Assembly: GCF_001855565.1 (NCBI RefSeq)
Contig: NZ_MKCR01000027.1
Location: 124,001 to 188,000 of the forward strand
Length of the DNA stretch: 64,000 nucleotides
Reading direction: 5' to 3'
Source of the DNA: Chromobacterium amazonense
GTDB taxonomy: Bacteria; Pseudomonadota; Gammaproteobacteria; Burkholderiales; Chromobacteriaceae
The translations under genes were made by a program, and so were the position numbers. Below the pieces are notes generated by a model that was given only the letters and a program-made list of their open reading frames with translations, was not told the DNA's origin and ran no database searches. The first letter of the stretch is position 1. The number at the start of each line of letters is the position of its first letter. Below, one piece after another: positions 16,673 through 25,331 of the stretch.

Positions 16673-16857
16673 CCTTAGGTTGTTTCGCCTGCCGCTCGTC
16701 GCCAAACGAGGGTGGCAGGCGCATGGCAGGGTTGGCGAACCGGACCTAAGGAACCGGCATACCCGGAGGTATCCCCACCAAGGCCCGCCATGGATTGCGC
16801 GTAGCAATGGTGTGTGTGGACAAGCCGCAGTCAAAGCTGCGTCAGTCCGCCTTAGGT
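16673..16857 (-). promoter_or_regulatory. CI-RNA target sites seqC and seqA, first module
   Basis: On the minus strand ACCTAAGG occurs at 16850-16857 (seqA) and 16673-16680 (seqC). Both are complementary to CCTTAGGT of the RNA between them (bases 16744-16751). A second pair, TTGGCGA versus TCGCCAA, flanks in the same order. seqC overlaps the ribosome binding site of the downstream gene. This is the arrangement of the phage P4 immunity leader. Confidence 0.75.
16721..16797 (-). ncRNA. CI/C4-type antisense RNA, module 1
   Basis: About 77 nt with a hairpin on each side of an exposed CCTTAGGT loop held by CCGG/CCGG, and a GATACC/GGTAT stem at the 5' end. P4 CI RNA and P1 C4 RNA are ~70-80 nt, are processed from the leader transcript, and block translation or cause early termination by pairing with flanking complementary sites. 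Close similarity with the second copy near 25930 (same backbone, different pairing loop) supports a conserved RNA. Exact ends are estimates. Confidence 0.7.
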
Positions 16858-16861
16858 AACA

Positions 16862-17676
16862 GGTCGCCAAACCTGATGCCGCTATTGAACGGCACGGATG
16901 AGATTATCCGGAGGGAAGCCTTGTGAGGCAAGGGAATAGGGTGGGAAACCGGCTGTATTTTGAAGCAGTAAGTAGAATCCGCTGCGCGGATGATGGTTTT
17001 CAATGCCGGGGCTGCCCGGCGGCAGGGAGGGGATATTTGCTTGGCCAAATATCCCCTCCACCCCTAAAGGCCACCCTGCAAGCCTGGCCTGCGGCTTCCC
17101 GCCGGTTCCCGTCAGGCCCGAGGCGCGGCTGAACTCGTCCCGCGCTAACGTCGCGGGACTCAAACAGGCAGCCGCTTAAAACCTCGGGCCTGCCACCCGG
17201 CGGCAGGCTTGAAGGGGAGGGGCGCGTCGGAAACGCTTTTGCTTTTTGCGAGCGATAAGCAGCGTCAGTTTTTTCGCAGTGGCTTGCGTAATCGGTAGCT
17301 GTACCGAACCGATTTGCCCATACCCCATCAGCGCAAGCCGACTCCGAAGCCCTTCCCAAGGTTTTAAGCCGCCGCCTGTTTGAGCGGGGCGACGTTAGCG
17401 CCCCGCGAGTTCGGCGGCGCCTTGGAAAGGGCTTTGGAGTCGGGGTTTCGCAGCGCTGTTGGGTCGCCTTTTCTTTCGTCCATTTCTTTTGGCGAAGCAA
17501 AAGAAATGGACCCGTCCAGCCGGGCGGAACCGGCACTTAAATATTTGTCCGCGGAGCGGACGCAAAACCAATAATTATTGCGCAGTAAACGTTGGGCTTC
17601 GCGTGGCTCAGCCCAATCCAGCCTACAGTCCTTGATGGGATTGGCCGAGTCGCAAACGTACTTGCGTTTTGCGAGT
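16862..17676. other. Long non-coding stretch with strong hairpins
   Basis: No supported gene in ~815 bases. It holds the second REP-like repeat (16975-17022), a perfect 14-bp hairpin (GGAGGGGATATTTG/CAAATATCCCCTCC, 17026-17059) and a perfect 12-bp hairpin (CCATTTCTTTTG/CAAAAGAAATGG, 17480-17509). A weak promoter for the first immunity module (TTGCCT, 19-base spacer, TAATCT on the minus strand near 16900-16930) may lie at its left edge. GC-rich open frames here have no ribosome binding sites and low-complexity products. Confidence 0.5.
16975..17022. repeat. REP-like palindromic repeat, copy 2
   Basis: Same palindrome (ATCCGC-tgc-GCGGAT) and CCCGGCGG tail as the copy at 3043-3090, with differences between them in the spacer. 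Confidence 0.55.
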
Positions 17677-17692
17677 CAGAGTCTCTCTCGAA
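17677..17692. other. Candidate left attachment site of the satellite (imperfect)
   Basis: CAGAGTCTCTCTCGAA resembles the T-arm end of tRNA-Leu(CAA), CAGAGTCGGACTCGAA at 32948-32963, with three central mismatches. It sits 55 bases outside putative integrase arm sites and at the point where composition changes from GC-rich to AT-rich. The match is short and imperfect, so this is tentative. Confidence 0.3.
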
Positions 17693-17746
17693 AACGTCAT
17701 TCAATTTGTTGAAACTATTGAAGTATTTTTTATTTTAAAAATTAAA

Positions 17747-17766
17747 TACCAACAAATGTACCAACA
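17747..17766. promoter_or_regulatory. Putative integrase arm-type sites, left end
   Basis: Two direct copies of TACCAACA (17747-17754 and 17759-17766), 12 bases apart. The same octamer occurs twice in inverted orientation at the other end of the island next to the integrase start (32778-32785 and 32819-32826). Shared terminal repeats at both ends suggest binding sites for the element's integrase. Confidence 0.4.
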
Positions 17767-18063
17767 TTGATGCGTCTTTGGTCAAAGACAGCTCTCTTGG
17801 ACTCAAGAGGGTGTGAAGGTCGGTAGTCTTTGAAGGGATCGAATTGGTTCTCTAATGTATTGAATTTATTTAGTTTAATTTTTTCAAGCCATTTCATCGT
17901 CCCCGACAGGGATTGAATTGAATTGCTAGTATATTGATTTTTATGAAATATATTTTTGTACAATTTGATCAGTGCCCCCATTTGTGCCCCCAAGAGCCAA
18001 TTATATCCATGGAGTCTGGGCCGCTTTTGACCAAATGCCTTGCTCGATTGAGTGGTTAGTTTT

Positions 18064-18270
18064 TCAAAGAGGGCGGTAGACGATCGCGAAGTCAGGTCCG
18101 AGAGCGTCTTTACAATCGCGACATCTGACGTAGTGCTGTAGCGTCAAAGTAGGGGATTTCTTCCTCGTCTCAGGAGCTTGGGTCTGATGAATAGGTCTTG
18201 AGTGATTGATCATGCGATGTGGACATTTCACAAAATCAGTGTTTGGTAGCCTCAGGTAGTGGTAGGACAT
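18064..18270 (-). CDS. Small Cys/His-rich protein, possible zinc binder
   Basis: A 68-residue basic protein with CPHRM near the N-terminus and VRCRDC in the middle, spaced roughly as in short zinc-ribbon proteins such as Ogr/Delta. The first knuckle is CxH rather than CxxC, so metal binding is uncertain. It lies just downstream of hamB on the same strand with a ~160-base gap. Whether it belongs to the defence operon, is a decayed Ogr-like gene or is chance cannot be settled by eye. Confidence 0.4.
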   Translation of the reverse strand: MSYHYLRLPNTDFVKCPHRMINHSRPIHQTQAPETRKKSPTLTLQHYVRCRDCKDALGPDFAIVYRPL

Positions 18271-18432
18271 TTTCAATTGGACAGACGCAAAATGTAGAAC
18301 GCGTAATGGTCACTACCACTCCAAAGGCAATTTCCAAACTATTCTAAAATTAAATGAATGAGGTAGTCTTGTTTCATTTTTTCAGATATTTAGTCTTAAA
18401 TTCAGATTCCATCTGATAAAATTTTCATAGAA

Positions 18433-20955
18433 TCAGCCAATTAAATCTTTAATTTCATATTTGCATATGGTGGGCATGCTTGAGGTTCTTAAGTCAATTC
18501 TATATAGGTAATTTATGTAATCATTATGATCTTCTGCTTTAGAAAAATCGTATAAATCGATTAAGTGTATTGCAGTAAATCGAGATAGTCCTAACGCCAT
18601 CAGGTTGAGCATTTTTTTATCGCAAGAACCAAACTCTAGGTATATGTGATATGGTTCAATCCTTTCAGCTATTTGGTTCTGATTTCTGACCGATAGAATA
18701 TGTCTCATCATGTCTATGTATGCAGAGAAATATTTAACAAGCTTAAAGCGTATTTCATCCTCAAGGATTTTAAGAGCATCTCTAATTATTTTTGAGGCAG
18801 GGGTGGCCGGATTTTTACTTTGAACGTTACTTATTCTTTCCGATAAAATTCGCTTTGTTGGGTGCCCCCACACCCAATTGTGCGCGATCCAGCTTATGAG
18901 GCTTGCGTATTTATTATCTACATTCCACTCGAAGAATTCATAGAATTTATCAAAAATAAACTCCATTCTGGCTTTCCCGCCAGTGGTATAGGGTGAGATT
19001 GGTAGGTATTGACTTAAGCTGCTTTGTTGATTTAAATGACCAAATAAATTTTGAAGCAAATCAGGACGAATAGACTGATTTTTTGATATTATATCAATCG
19101 GGATATTTGTTTTAATATTTTTTATTGAGAGTATTGTCTTGTCAATAGAGTGAGAGTTGCTTTCATTCCTATATGATTCAATGTGAGAAGTGTCATTCCC
19201 CCTTAGCATATCGGCGTATAATTTTCCTAAAGCAGCTTCCGCCCTCTCCTTATCTTGATCTGACAGTGGTTCTTTATTTATTAATTTCTGAAGATCGGTT
19301 CCTCCATCTTTCATAAGGTCACTGATAGCTGATGATATCTCTTGTAGCTTTTCTCCTTTATAAGATGCCTCCTTCCATTTTGATGGTCGAATGCACCATA
19401 TATTCCCATGAAACTCTTTTAGTAGCCTGCCTGCCCTACCTGCTAAATTTAGAAAATCTGATCTCTTCATTGCGTGATCGCCAGATTTTGGATCTTCAAT
19501 AATTATGTGTTTTGCAGGTAGATTTACTCCTTGCAGTAATGTACTTGTGCAGCATATTATTTTTACATCGCCATTTCTAAACAATCGCTCAACCCCTGAT
19601 CTAACAAGGGATGGCATCTTCCCATAGTGAAAAGCAACGCCCTTCTGTAGGCATTTAATTAAGGGGTATTCAGGATGTATTTCATTTTTTAAGAACTCTA
19701 TAAAAATCGCAGTGTCATCAGTTATGTCTGGTTCATCAATAATATTGGATATTTCTTCTGCTATATTTTCAGCCGCAGAAGGCTCATTTGAATATGATAT
19801 TACTGAATCCGTACCATTGCTAATCATTATGGCAATATTGGCACGCTGAGTAACTTTTTCTCCTCGTAGTCTAAATTTTAATGTGTATTGGCCTATGTTG
19901 ATAGTTTTCTCTCTGGTGATTAACGAGAGATTCATTTGATTCGGTTTTCTATCTACTTCAGAGAGGAGTAGGATGTTTTGTGAAACTGGCGAAAGAGACT
20001 CAACGAAATATCGGCCATTGTTATTTCGGCCAAATAGCTCAAGAAAATATGAAGGATTTTTTATCAGGGGGCTGGCAAATAATATGTCAGCGTTAGGGAA
20101 TCTTGAAATGGCCATGCTGACAGCACTTTCAAGAACTATCCCTCTTTTACCTTTTTGAATCTCATGAGCTTCATCTACGATTAAAGATGTTATGAATAAA
20201 TGCTCATCAGGTGTGTTTAGTAAGCTTAGTAATCGCTCTTGGGTTAGTACGTAAATTACTGCGCTCTTAATTTTTTCTCTTTGTACTGGAAATGGTGCCG
20301 TTCTAATTATGGCATCATGAATTGAATTTTCCCGCAAGGTATTTCGGATTCTGCTTGATACTTCAGATATTAATGCTCTGGTTGGAACAATGTAAACAAT
20401 GGATTGACCTTTTTTATTGTTAATCTTCCTAATTAAGTCTAAGTTTAAAATGAATGATTTGCCTGCAGATGTTGGGGCAGAAAAGCTGATTGATTTTTCT
20501 TCTTGTAGCGATTTGAATAGTTTGTACTGAAAATCTGTTAATAAGGTTGGATTCTCACTGTTAATGTAGATTGAGTTTTCTGCCTCTCTAGCAATGCACT
20601 CAAGTTTAAGAGCTGCTGAAACTGGTCGGATCTGACCATTTGTATACCTATTTCTTAGTAAGGTCCTTCCCGGGAAATTACCAATTCTAGACAAAATTAC
20701 TTCTGCGGCATTTATAACTTTTATATTTCCGCCATCTGTTATTTCTAATAGCCTTGTTATTATCTCGTAACATAAAGCAAGATCATCGCTATTTTCTGAA
20801 AGTGATAGTATCGATGCTTGTCCGAATAATTTGGAAATATCTCTATCTGAAAGTTCTTCAATCTCAACATCGTTTGTTATTTTAAAGATCTGCTTTTTTA
20901 TGCTATTGATTTCCAGTTTCGAAATCAATTCCTCTAGGTATGCAATGTTTTCCAT
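18433..20955 (-). CDS. hamB: Hachiman defence helicase HamB
   Basis: An 840-residue superfamily 2 (Ski2-like) DExH helicase. Walker A is APTSAGKS at 160-167, the DEAH box is VDEAHE at 260-265, and motif VI is NLAGRAGR at 503-510. A long helical C-terminus follows. In Hachiman, HamB clamps and translocates on DNA, monitors its integrity and restrains the HamA nuclease until damage or phage attack. The partner lies 12 bases upstream. Codons are strongly AT-rich against a GC-rich genome, a sign of recent transfer. Assignment rests on the DUF1837-like neighbour plus helicase type and length. Confidence 0.85.
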   Translation of the reverse strand: MENIAYLEELISKLEINSIKKQIFKITNDVEIEELSDRDISKLFGQASILSLSENSDDLALCYEIITRLLEITDGGNIKVINAAEVILSRIGNFPGRTLLRNRYTNGQIRPVSAALKLECIAREAENSIYINSENPTLLTDFQYKLFKSLQEEKSISFSAPTSAGKSFILNLDLIRKINNKKGQSIVYIVPTRALISEVSSRIRNTLRENSIHDAIIRTAPFPVQREKIKSAVIYVLTQERLLSLLNTPDEHLFITSLIVDEAHEIQKGKRGIVLESAVSMAISRFPNADILFASPLIKNPSYFLELFGRNNNGRYFVESLSPVSQNILLLSEVDRKPNQMNLSLITREKTINIGQYTLKFRLRGEKVTQRANIAIMISNGTDSVISYSNEPSAAENIAEEISNIIDEPDITDDTAIFIEFLKNEIHPEYPLIKCLQKGVAFHYGKMPSLVRSGVERLFRNGDVKIICCTSTLLQGVNLPAKHIIIEDPKSGDHAMKRSDFLNLAGRAGRLLKEFHGNIWCIRPSKWKEASYKGEKLQEISSAISDLMKDGGTDLQKLINKEPLSDQDKERAEAALGKLYADMLRGNDTSHIESYRNESNSHSIDKTILSIKNIKTNIPIDIISKNQSIRPDLLQNLFGHLNQQSSLSQYLPISPYTTGGKARMEFIFDKFYEFFEWNVDNKYASLISWIAHNWVWGHPTKRILSERISNVQSKNPATPASKIIRDALKILEDEIRFKLVKYFSAYIDMMRHILSVRNQNQIAERIEPYHIYLEFGSCDKKMLNLMALGLSRFTAIHLIDLYDFSKAEDHNDYINYLYRIDLRTSSMPTICKYEIKDLIG

Positions 20956-20967
20956 TTTATTTTCCGG

Positions 20968-21918
20968 TTAGTTTAGAGCATCATTAAAGGCATTTCTAAA
21001 TTCTACGACGGATGGGAATGGGATGAAAAAAACTTCAAAGCGTAAGTGTTTTTTATTGAATTTATCAAATTTATTTTGTAGTAACTCAATAAGTCGAGGG
21101 GTGTCTTGAGAAAATTCATGTAGGAAGTTGTTTTCTAATTCTCTTGAACCATTCCCTGATAAGCTAGCGAATTTTTTAAAATCATAACCAATAAGACAGG
21201 CATGGTTTATTCTAACGTTTGGCCCTGGTTGTCCATGAATTATTAATGATGATATTGCTTTCTTAACTTCTTCATCGGCATACTTAAAATGCTTTGTTGT
21301 CATGGTAAACTCATGTTCGCACATGTCAATGTCGTGAAAATCGTTTATGCTTTTTAGAGCGGCGTCCATTGCATCTGATGCTTTTTTGTAAAGCTTTGAC
21401 TCTCCAAAGTAGAAATCTATTATTTGATCGATTTCATCATAGTGGGCATGTATTCCATCAGATCCCTTTACTTCATCTTTATGATTAGTTTTTAGCTCCA
21501 TTTTTGAGACAACTTGCGGTGCATTTAGAATTGATTCGATTAAAAAAAATAGAAGCATTTCGCCAGCCTCTCCGGTCTTGTCGGGAGACTCATCAGTTAT
21601 CTCTGGATGTCTAAATAATCGTCTAGCTTCTCTTGTTAATTGTGCTGCTTGTTGTGTGGTAAGAGTATCAGTTCTATTTTTTGATGAAATACAATAATCA
21701 ATAATATATGAGTAGAGTAGATTGGCAAGCGCCTTCATCATCGGTTTTCCATTTCCATCGAACTTCAAATAATGAAGTCTAATTTCTGCAGAAATCCCAT
21801 TTATTGAATATGAATGTTGCATTATGCCAATACATTGATCGTGCTCATCTTTATTAATCGATCCATAGTTGTTTAAATCTTGATATTTTTGCATTTGCAT
21901 TTCCGATCTGCGATACAT
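20968..21918 (-). CDS. hamA: Hachiman effector HamA (DUF1837 nuclease)
   Basis: About 310 residues with the DUF1837 core: KTGEAGEMLLFFLIE (Glu117, Glu120), KGSDGIH (Asp154) and FYFGESKLY (Glu173-x-Lys175), a PD-(D/E)xK nuclease signature. In Hachiman, HamA forms a complex with the HamB helicase and degrades DNA when released, killing or arresting the infected cell. The gene pairs with hamB in one AT-rich operon. The start is ambiguous: ATGs at 21918, 21900 and 21894, the last with GGAA at good spacing. Confidence 0.85.
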   Translation of the reverse strand: MYRRSEMQMQKYQDLNNYGSINKDEHDQCIGIMQHSYSINGISAEIRLHYLKFDGNGKPMMKALANLLYSYIIDYCISSKNRTDTLTTQQAAQLTREARRLFRHPEITDESPDKTGEAGEMLLFFLIESILNAPQVVSKMELKTNHKDEVKGSDGIHAHYDEIDQIIDFYFGESKLYKKASDAMDAALKSINDFHDIDMCEHEFTMTTKHFKYADEEVKKAISSLIIHGQPGPNVRINHACLIGYDFKKFASLSGNGSRELENNFLHEFSQDTPRLIELLQNKFDKFNKKHLRFEVFFIPFPSVVEFRNAFNDALN

Positions 21919-22221
21919 TTGATTTCAAAATGTGATATTCGTCTTTCCTGAAAGATAATCATTTATGTGATAGAAAAGTAATGATTATTAATCGGCAAGA
22001 TGAATCAGATACTTATCTGTCTTTGTTCTGTGTGTGACCATTATGAAATAAAGGATATCTGCAAGCATGCTTGTTGACAATGGCATTTTGATGTGTTTGA
22101 TGCAGGGATGAATCTTCAGGAGAGATGTCAATGTAGTTGTAGTGCCGCTGTGAGTTGGATTGAAGTGAAGAGAGAAGAGGGTATGGGCTACCATGTTTTC
22201 TTACGTATGTAGCAAAAACCA
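21919..22221. other. AT-rich region upstream of hamA
   Basis: No supported gene. It must contain the hamA promoter and separates the defence operon from the iteron array. Short frames on the minus strand (62-77 codons) lack ribosome binding sites. Confidence 0.4.
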
Positions 22222-22437
22222 CTGCCAACGCTGCCAACACTGCCAACTCGTCTGTAAGTGACTGATTAGTATGGGTTTAGTTGTTGGCAGTGGCGGCTAA
22301 AGCACTGCCAACAGGAGGGGGCAAACTGCCAACTGGGCGGGATGGGGCGGAGGAACTGCCAATTGACTGCCAACACTGCCAACTCACTGCCAACAGATAA
22401 ATCCATATAAATCAGTTAATTAGATAGGTGTTGGCAG
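22222..22437. repeat. CTGCCAAC iteron array, likely satellite origin
   Basis: The octamer CTGCCAAC occurs exactly eight times on the plus strand (starts 22222, 22231, 22240, 22305, 22326, 22367, 22376, 22387) and twice inverted (22283 and 22430), plus a one-mismatch copy at 22356. Spacing within clusters is 9-11 bases. It lies directly past the 3' end of the helicase gene. P4 replicates from ori and crr sites made of short iterons bound by its alpha protein, so this is most likely the origin. The array is not a CRISPR: the repeats are 8 bases and spacing is irregular. Confidence 0.7.
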
Positions 22438-22477
22438 TGTTGACAGTGGGTTTGGCCTTACGTGAGAAATTTTTCGC

Positions 22478-24232
22478 TTACTCTTCCGCTTCGCCGTCGT
22501 GCGGATGCAACTGCATGCGGTAGACCTGGCCCACGCCTTTGCCGCCATGCACGGTCCAACCGGCGCGACCCTTTGGCCGTTGCAGCATCCCCGCCCGGTA
22601 CAGCACTTCGCAGGCATGCCGCACTTCATAGCCGGCGATGACTTCGCCCTTGAAAGCGCCCGGCGTCACCAGAAACACCGCTTCGCCTTCCAGCGTGTAG
22701 CGCTTGTAGCCCATCAAGTTGGGCACCAGCGGGTCGCTGTCATTCATCGGCAGCAAGACGAAGCGGGCGTACTGGCTGGCTTGCAGCACGGCGGCGGCCT
22801 GGTCGATCAAACGGGCGTCGTCGCGGTCCTCGATGCCGAAAGCCTGCATCCAGCGTTGCCAGGTGGTTTCCACGCCTTGAATCGCCTGTTCCACCGTCCA
22901 GCCAGTCAGGCCGGCATGGCTGGCCATCTCGGCCGCCGCCGACAGAATGGTGAATTTGCGCGTCGCGCGGCGCACGGTAGGCGCGGCGCCCTCGGGCACG
23001 GCCGCCAGCATGCGCTGTTGCGACTGCTCCACCCACTGCACCGCCGCCGCCCGGTTGTCCTGCAGCCAGGCGACAAAGGCGCGGCCGACGGTGCCGTAAT
23101 GGCTGCGCGCATGCCGGGTCAGCTCGTCGGCGAACACTTCGCCATTGCTGCGGCCGTGGATGTGGTCGAAGGCACGATAGGGGCCGGTGTCGGCCGGAAT
23201 GTCGAGCAAGCGGATTTCCTGCCCGCCGCGCGGCGTCTGGCCGCCTTCGGTCAGGTACTGGCTCATCGCCACTTCGCCGGTAGAGATCATGGTCAGCTTC
23301 CACGAACGGGCGGCGCGGTTGCCGCCTTCCTTCGCGCCTTGCAGCTTGGACACGCCGTTGAGCATGCTGTAGATGGCCGGGCCGATCTTGCGGGCGTCGC
23401 CGGAGCCGACTTCATCCAGATAGATCATCATGTCGTTGCTGGCTTCGGCCTCGTTGGTCAGGCCCAGCGCGGTGCCGGACCACGTATGCAAGGTGCGTTG
23501 AGGGTCGCCCCAGATGCTGGCGGCGGTATCGGCGCAGGTGCTCTTGCCGGACGAGGAATTGGTGTACAGGTGCAGGCCGATGCCATCCCGCGCCCCGCAC
23601 AAGGCCAGCAGCGGGCCGGCCAGCGCGCAGGCGATGGTTGTCATCGCCAGCGGGTTGCCCAGCGCCAGCGCGCCGACCGTGCTTTGCCAATCGGCCAGGC
23701 TGCCGGCTGGATGGTAGGCGCTGGCGTCCTTGGGACGGCCGTTGAAATGCATCTTGCGGTTGGGCCGGCCGATGATGTCGCCGTTGGGCAGCACAAACGC
23801 GCCATGCTGCCAGCCCGACATATTGACGATGTCGTGCCACTCGGTGGAGCCTTCGCGTTGCAGCCAGTGGGCCAGCCGCGCCTGGCCGCCGCGGTCGGTG
23901 GTCAGCGTCAGGCCGCCTTTGCGCAGCAGCGCCCAGCCGGCGCGCTCGCCGATGTCGGCGCTGGGCAAGGCGGTGGTCATCACTTCGCCATTGCCCTGGC
24001 GCTGCCATTTGACGATGCGGTGATGGTTGCCGTCCGCATCCGTCCCGCAGCCCAGCAGCTCCATCTTGTCGCTGAGCCATTCCGGCGGCTGCTCCAACAG
24101 CTCGCCGGTATCGCGGTCGCGTTTGACGGCGATGTAATGCACGCCATCGCGGTTCACTTCATAACGCGGGCCGATGGCCAGCGCCGGGGCCTGCGCGGCC
24201 ATCTCCAAAGCCTGCTTGTCAGCGCTGCCCAT
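22478..24232 (-). CDS. DUF927 replicative helicase
   Basis: A 584-residue DUF927 protein. The ATPase part has a Walker A-like TNSSSGKST near 235 and Walker B MMIYLDEVGSGD near 285. An N-terminal domain and a C-terminal winged-helix-like region flank it. DUF927 proteins of satellites and plasmids act as the helicase that P4 carries in the middle of its alpha protein. Here the primase is a separate gene whose stop overlaps this start by 14 bases, so the two are coupled. The iteron array lies just beyond its 3' end. Confidence 0.85.
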   Translation of the reverse strand: MGSADKQALEMAAQAPALAIGPRYEVNRDGVHYIAVKRDRDTGELLEQPPEWLSDKMELLGCGTDADGNHHRIVKWQRQGNGEVMTTALPSADIGERAGWALLRKGGLTLTTDRGGQARLAHWLQREGSTEWHDIVNMSGWQHGAFVLPNGDIIGRPNRKMHFNGRPKDASAYHPAGSLADWQSTVGALALGNPLAMTTIACALAGPLLALCGARDGIGLHLYTNSSSGKSTCADTAASIWGDPQRTLHTWSGTALGLTNEAEASNDMMIYLDEVGSGDARKIGPAIYSMLNGVSKLQGAKEGGNRAARSWKLTMISTGEVAMSQYLTEGGQTPRGGQEIRLLDIPADTGPYRAFDHIHGRSNGEVFADELTRHARSHYGTVGRAFVAWLQDNRAAAVQWVEQSQQRMLAAVPEGAAPTVRRATRKFTILSAAAEMASHAGLTGWTVEQAIQGVETTWQRWMQAFGIEDRDDARLIDQAAAVLQASQYARFVLLPMNDSDPLVPNLMGYKRYTLEGEAVFLVTPGAFKGEVIAGYEVRHACEVLYRAGMLQRPKGRAGWTVHGGKGVGQVYRMQLHPHDGEAEE

Positions 24233-25241
24233 GGGATTCTCCTTGTTCGTTCAACACATCCAGCCAATCGCTATCCGGTCGCTCGGGAATCAGCAAATGG
24301 ACTGGCCGGCCGTCGTCTTGCATCCGCCGCGCCAAGCGCCGGGCGGCGTTCTGGCCGGCCTGGTTGGCGTCGTTGTCGGCCATCACAAACAGCGCCGTGA
24401 CTTCATCCGGCAACACCGCATGCGACAGCCCCCAGGCCGACAGCGCCGCCCAGCACGGCAGCCCGCTGCCCTCGCGCACCGCCAGCGCGGTTTCGATGCC
24501 TTCGGCCAGCGCCAGCCGGCCGTCTGCGGGCGGGTACAGCCGAACGGCTGCGCCGGACAGGTCGCCGGAACGACCCAAGGCCAGTTTCTTCGCCGGCAGC
24601 GCTTCGCCGCTGACGGGGTGGAGCAGCGCGGCCTTGTGGCCGTCGAAGGTCAGCCAGGTGCGATGCAAGCCCACGTTGATGCCCTGCGGCGACGTCACCA
24701 GCGCCAGCATCGCCGGGAAGTGGCCCAGCAGCTGCGGCCGGCCGTGCAGCGTGATCCAGTAGGCCAAGGCCGGGTGATAGCGCAGCGCGCGGGGATAGTC
24801 GATCAGCGATAGCCCACGGCGGGCCAGATAGCGGCCCACCGGGTCATCAGCCTTCACCGGCTTCGCAGCGCGCCATAATTGCGCCAGGCGCTCGCGCTGG
24901 TCGCGTTGCGGGTGAGTGGTCGCGGGTGCGGCCGCCACGCGCGCCAGCTCCCCCTTCGCCCCGTTCAAGACCTGGGCGACGGCCTGCGCCGCATGGAAGA
25001 AGTCGCCGCCTAGCCAATGCTGCGCCAATACGAAGCCGTCGCCGCCCTGGCTGTCCAGGGCGCGGCAGACAAAGCGGCCGCTGCCCTTGTCGATCCACTC
25101 GAAGCGGTCGCTGCCGCCGCAAGCCGGGCAAGGCTGGTTGCGGCGCTGGGTAAAGACCTTGGCCGGAATGCCCAGGGCCATCAGGATGTCCGGCCAACGG
25201 TCGCGGGCCTGCTGGCGCAATTGCGCGAGATCGAGCCTCAT
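24219..25241 (-). CDS. Toprim/zinc-finger primase
   Basis: A 340-residue primase. A zinc-binding N-terminus (CPACGGSDRFEW, Cys at ~37 and 40, further Cys ~60) resembles the P4 alpha/Toprim-associated zinc knuckle, and a Toprim domain follows (LALAEGIETALA with catalytic Glu, then MADNDANQAG with the DxD). It would make primers for satellite replication. I chose the ATG with GGGAGG at 8 bases rather than the frame start 15 bases upstream. It is coupled at its start to a 27-codon ORF and at its end to the helicase. Confidence 0.88.
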   Translation of the reverse strand: MRLDLAQLRQQARDRWPDILMALGIPAKVFTQRRNQPCPACGGSDRFEWIDKGSGRFVCRALDSQGGDGFVLAQHWLGGDFFHAAQAVAQVLNGAKGELARVAAAPATTHPQRDQRERLAQLWRAAKPVKADDPVGRYLARRGLSLIDYPRALRYHPALAYWITLHGRPQLLGHFPAMLALVTSPQGINVGLHRTWLTFDGHKAALLHPVSGEALPAKKLALGRSGDLSGAAVRLYPPADGRLALAEGIETALAVREGSGLPCWAALSAWGLSHAVLPDEVTALFVMADNDANQAGQNAARRLARRMQDDGRPVHLLIPERPDSDWLDVLNEQGESHGQR

Positions 25242-25321
25242 GGTTGCGCCTCCCACTGGATGACGCCAGACAAGCCAGGGGCGTCTCGCCCGGTGCGCGG
25301 GAGAGGGTTTCTTGCGTTCAT
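25238..25321 (-). CDS. 27-codon ORF coupled to the primase
   Basis: A short frame with a good ribosome binding site (AAGGA) whose stop overlaps the primase ATG (ATGA). Its 27-residue Arg/Pro/Gly-rich product matches nothing I know. It probably serves to couple translation of the primase to the upstream genes. Confidence 0.45.
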   Translation of the reverse strand: MNARNPLPRTGRDAPGLSGVIQWEAQP

Positions 25322-25331
25322 GGGATTGTCC

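Noticed and set aside
17000-17536. Coding frame of ~180 codons in the hairpin region
   Set aside because: No ribosome binding site, crosses two strong hairpins and a REP repeat, and the product is low complexity.
17972-17991. GTGCCCCC...GTGCCCCC direct pair as an att site
   Set aside because: It looks like integrase arm sites of another element, but no second integrase is present, so it was left as a remark.
22222-22437. CRISPR-like repeat array
   Set aside because: The repeats are 8 bases, irregularly spaced and in both orientations, with no cas genes. They fit replication iterons.
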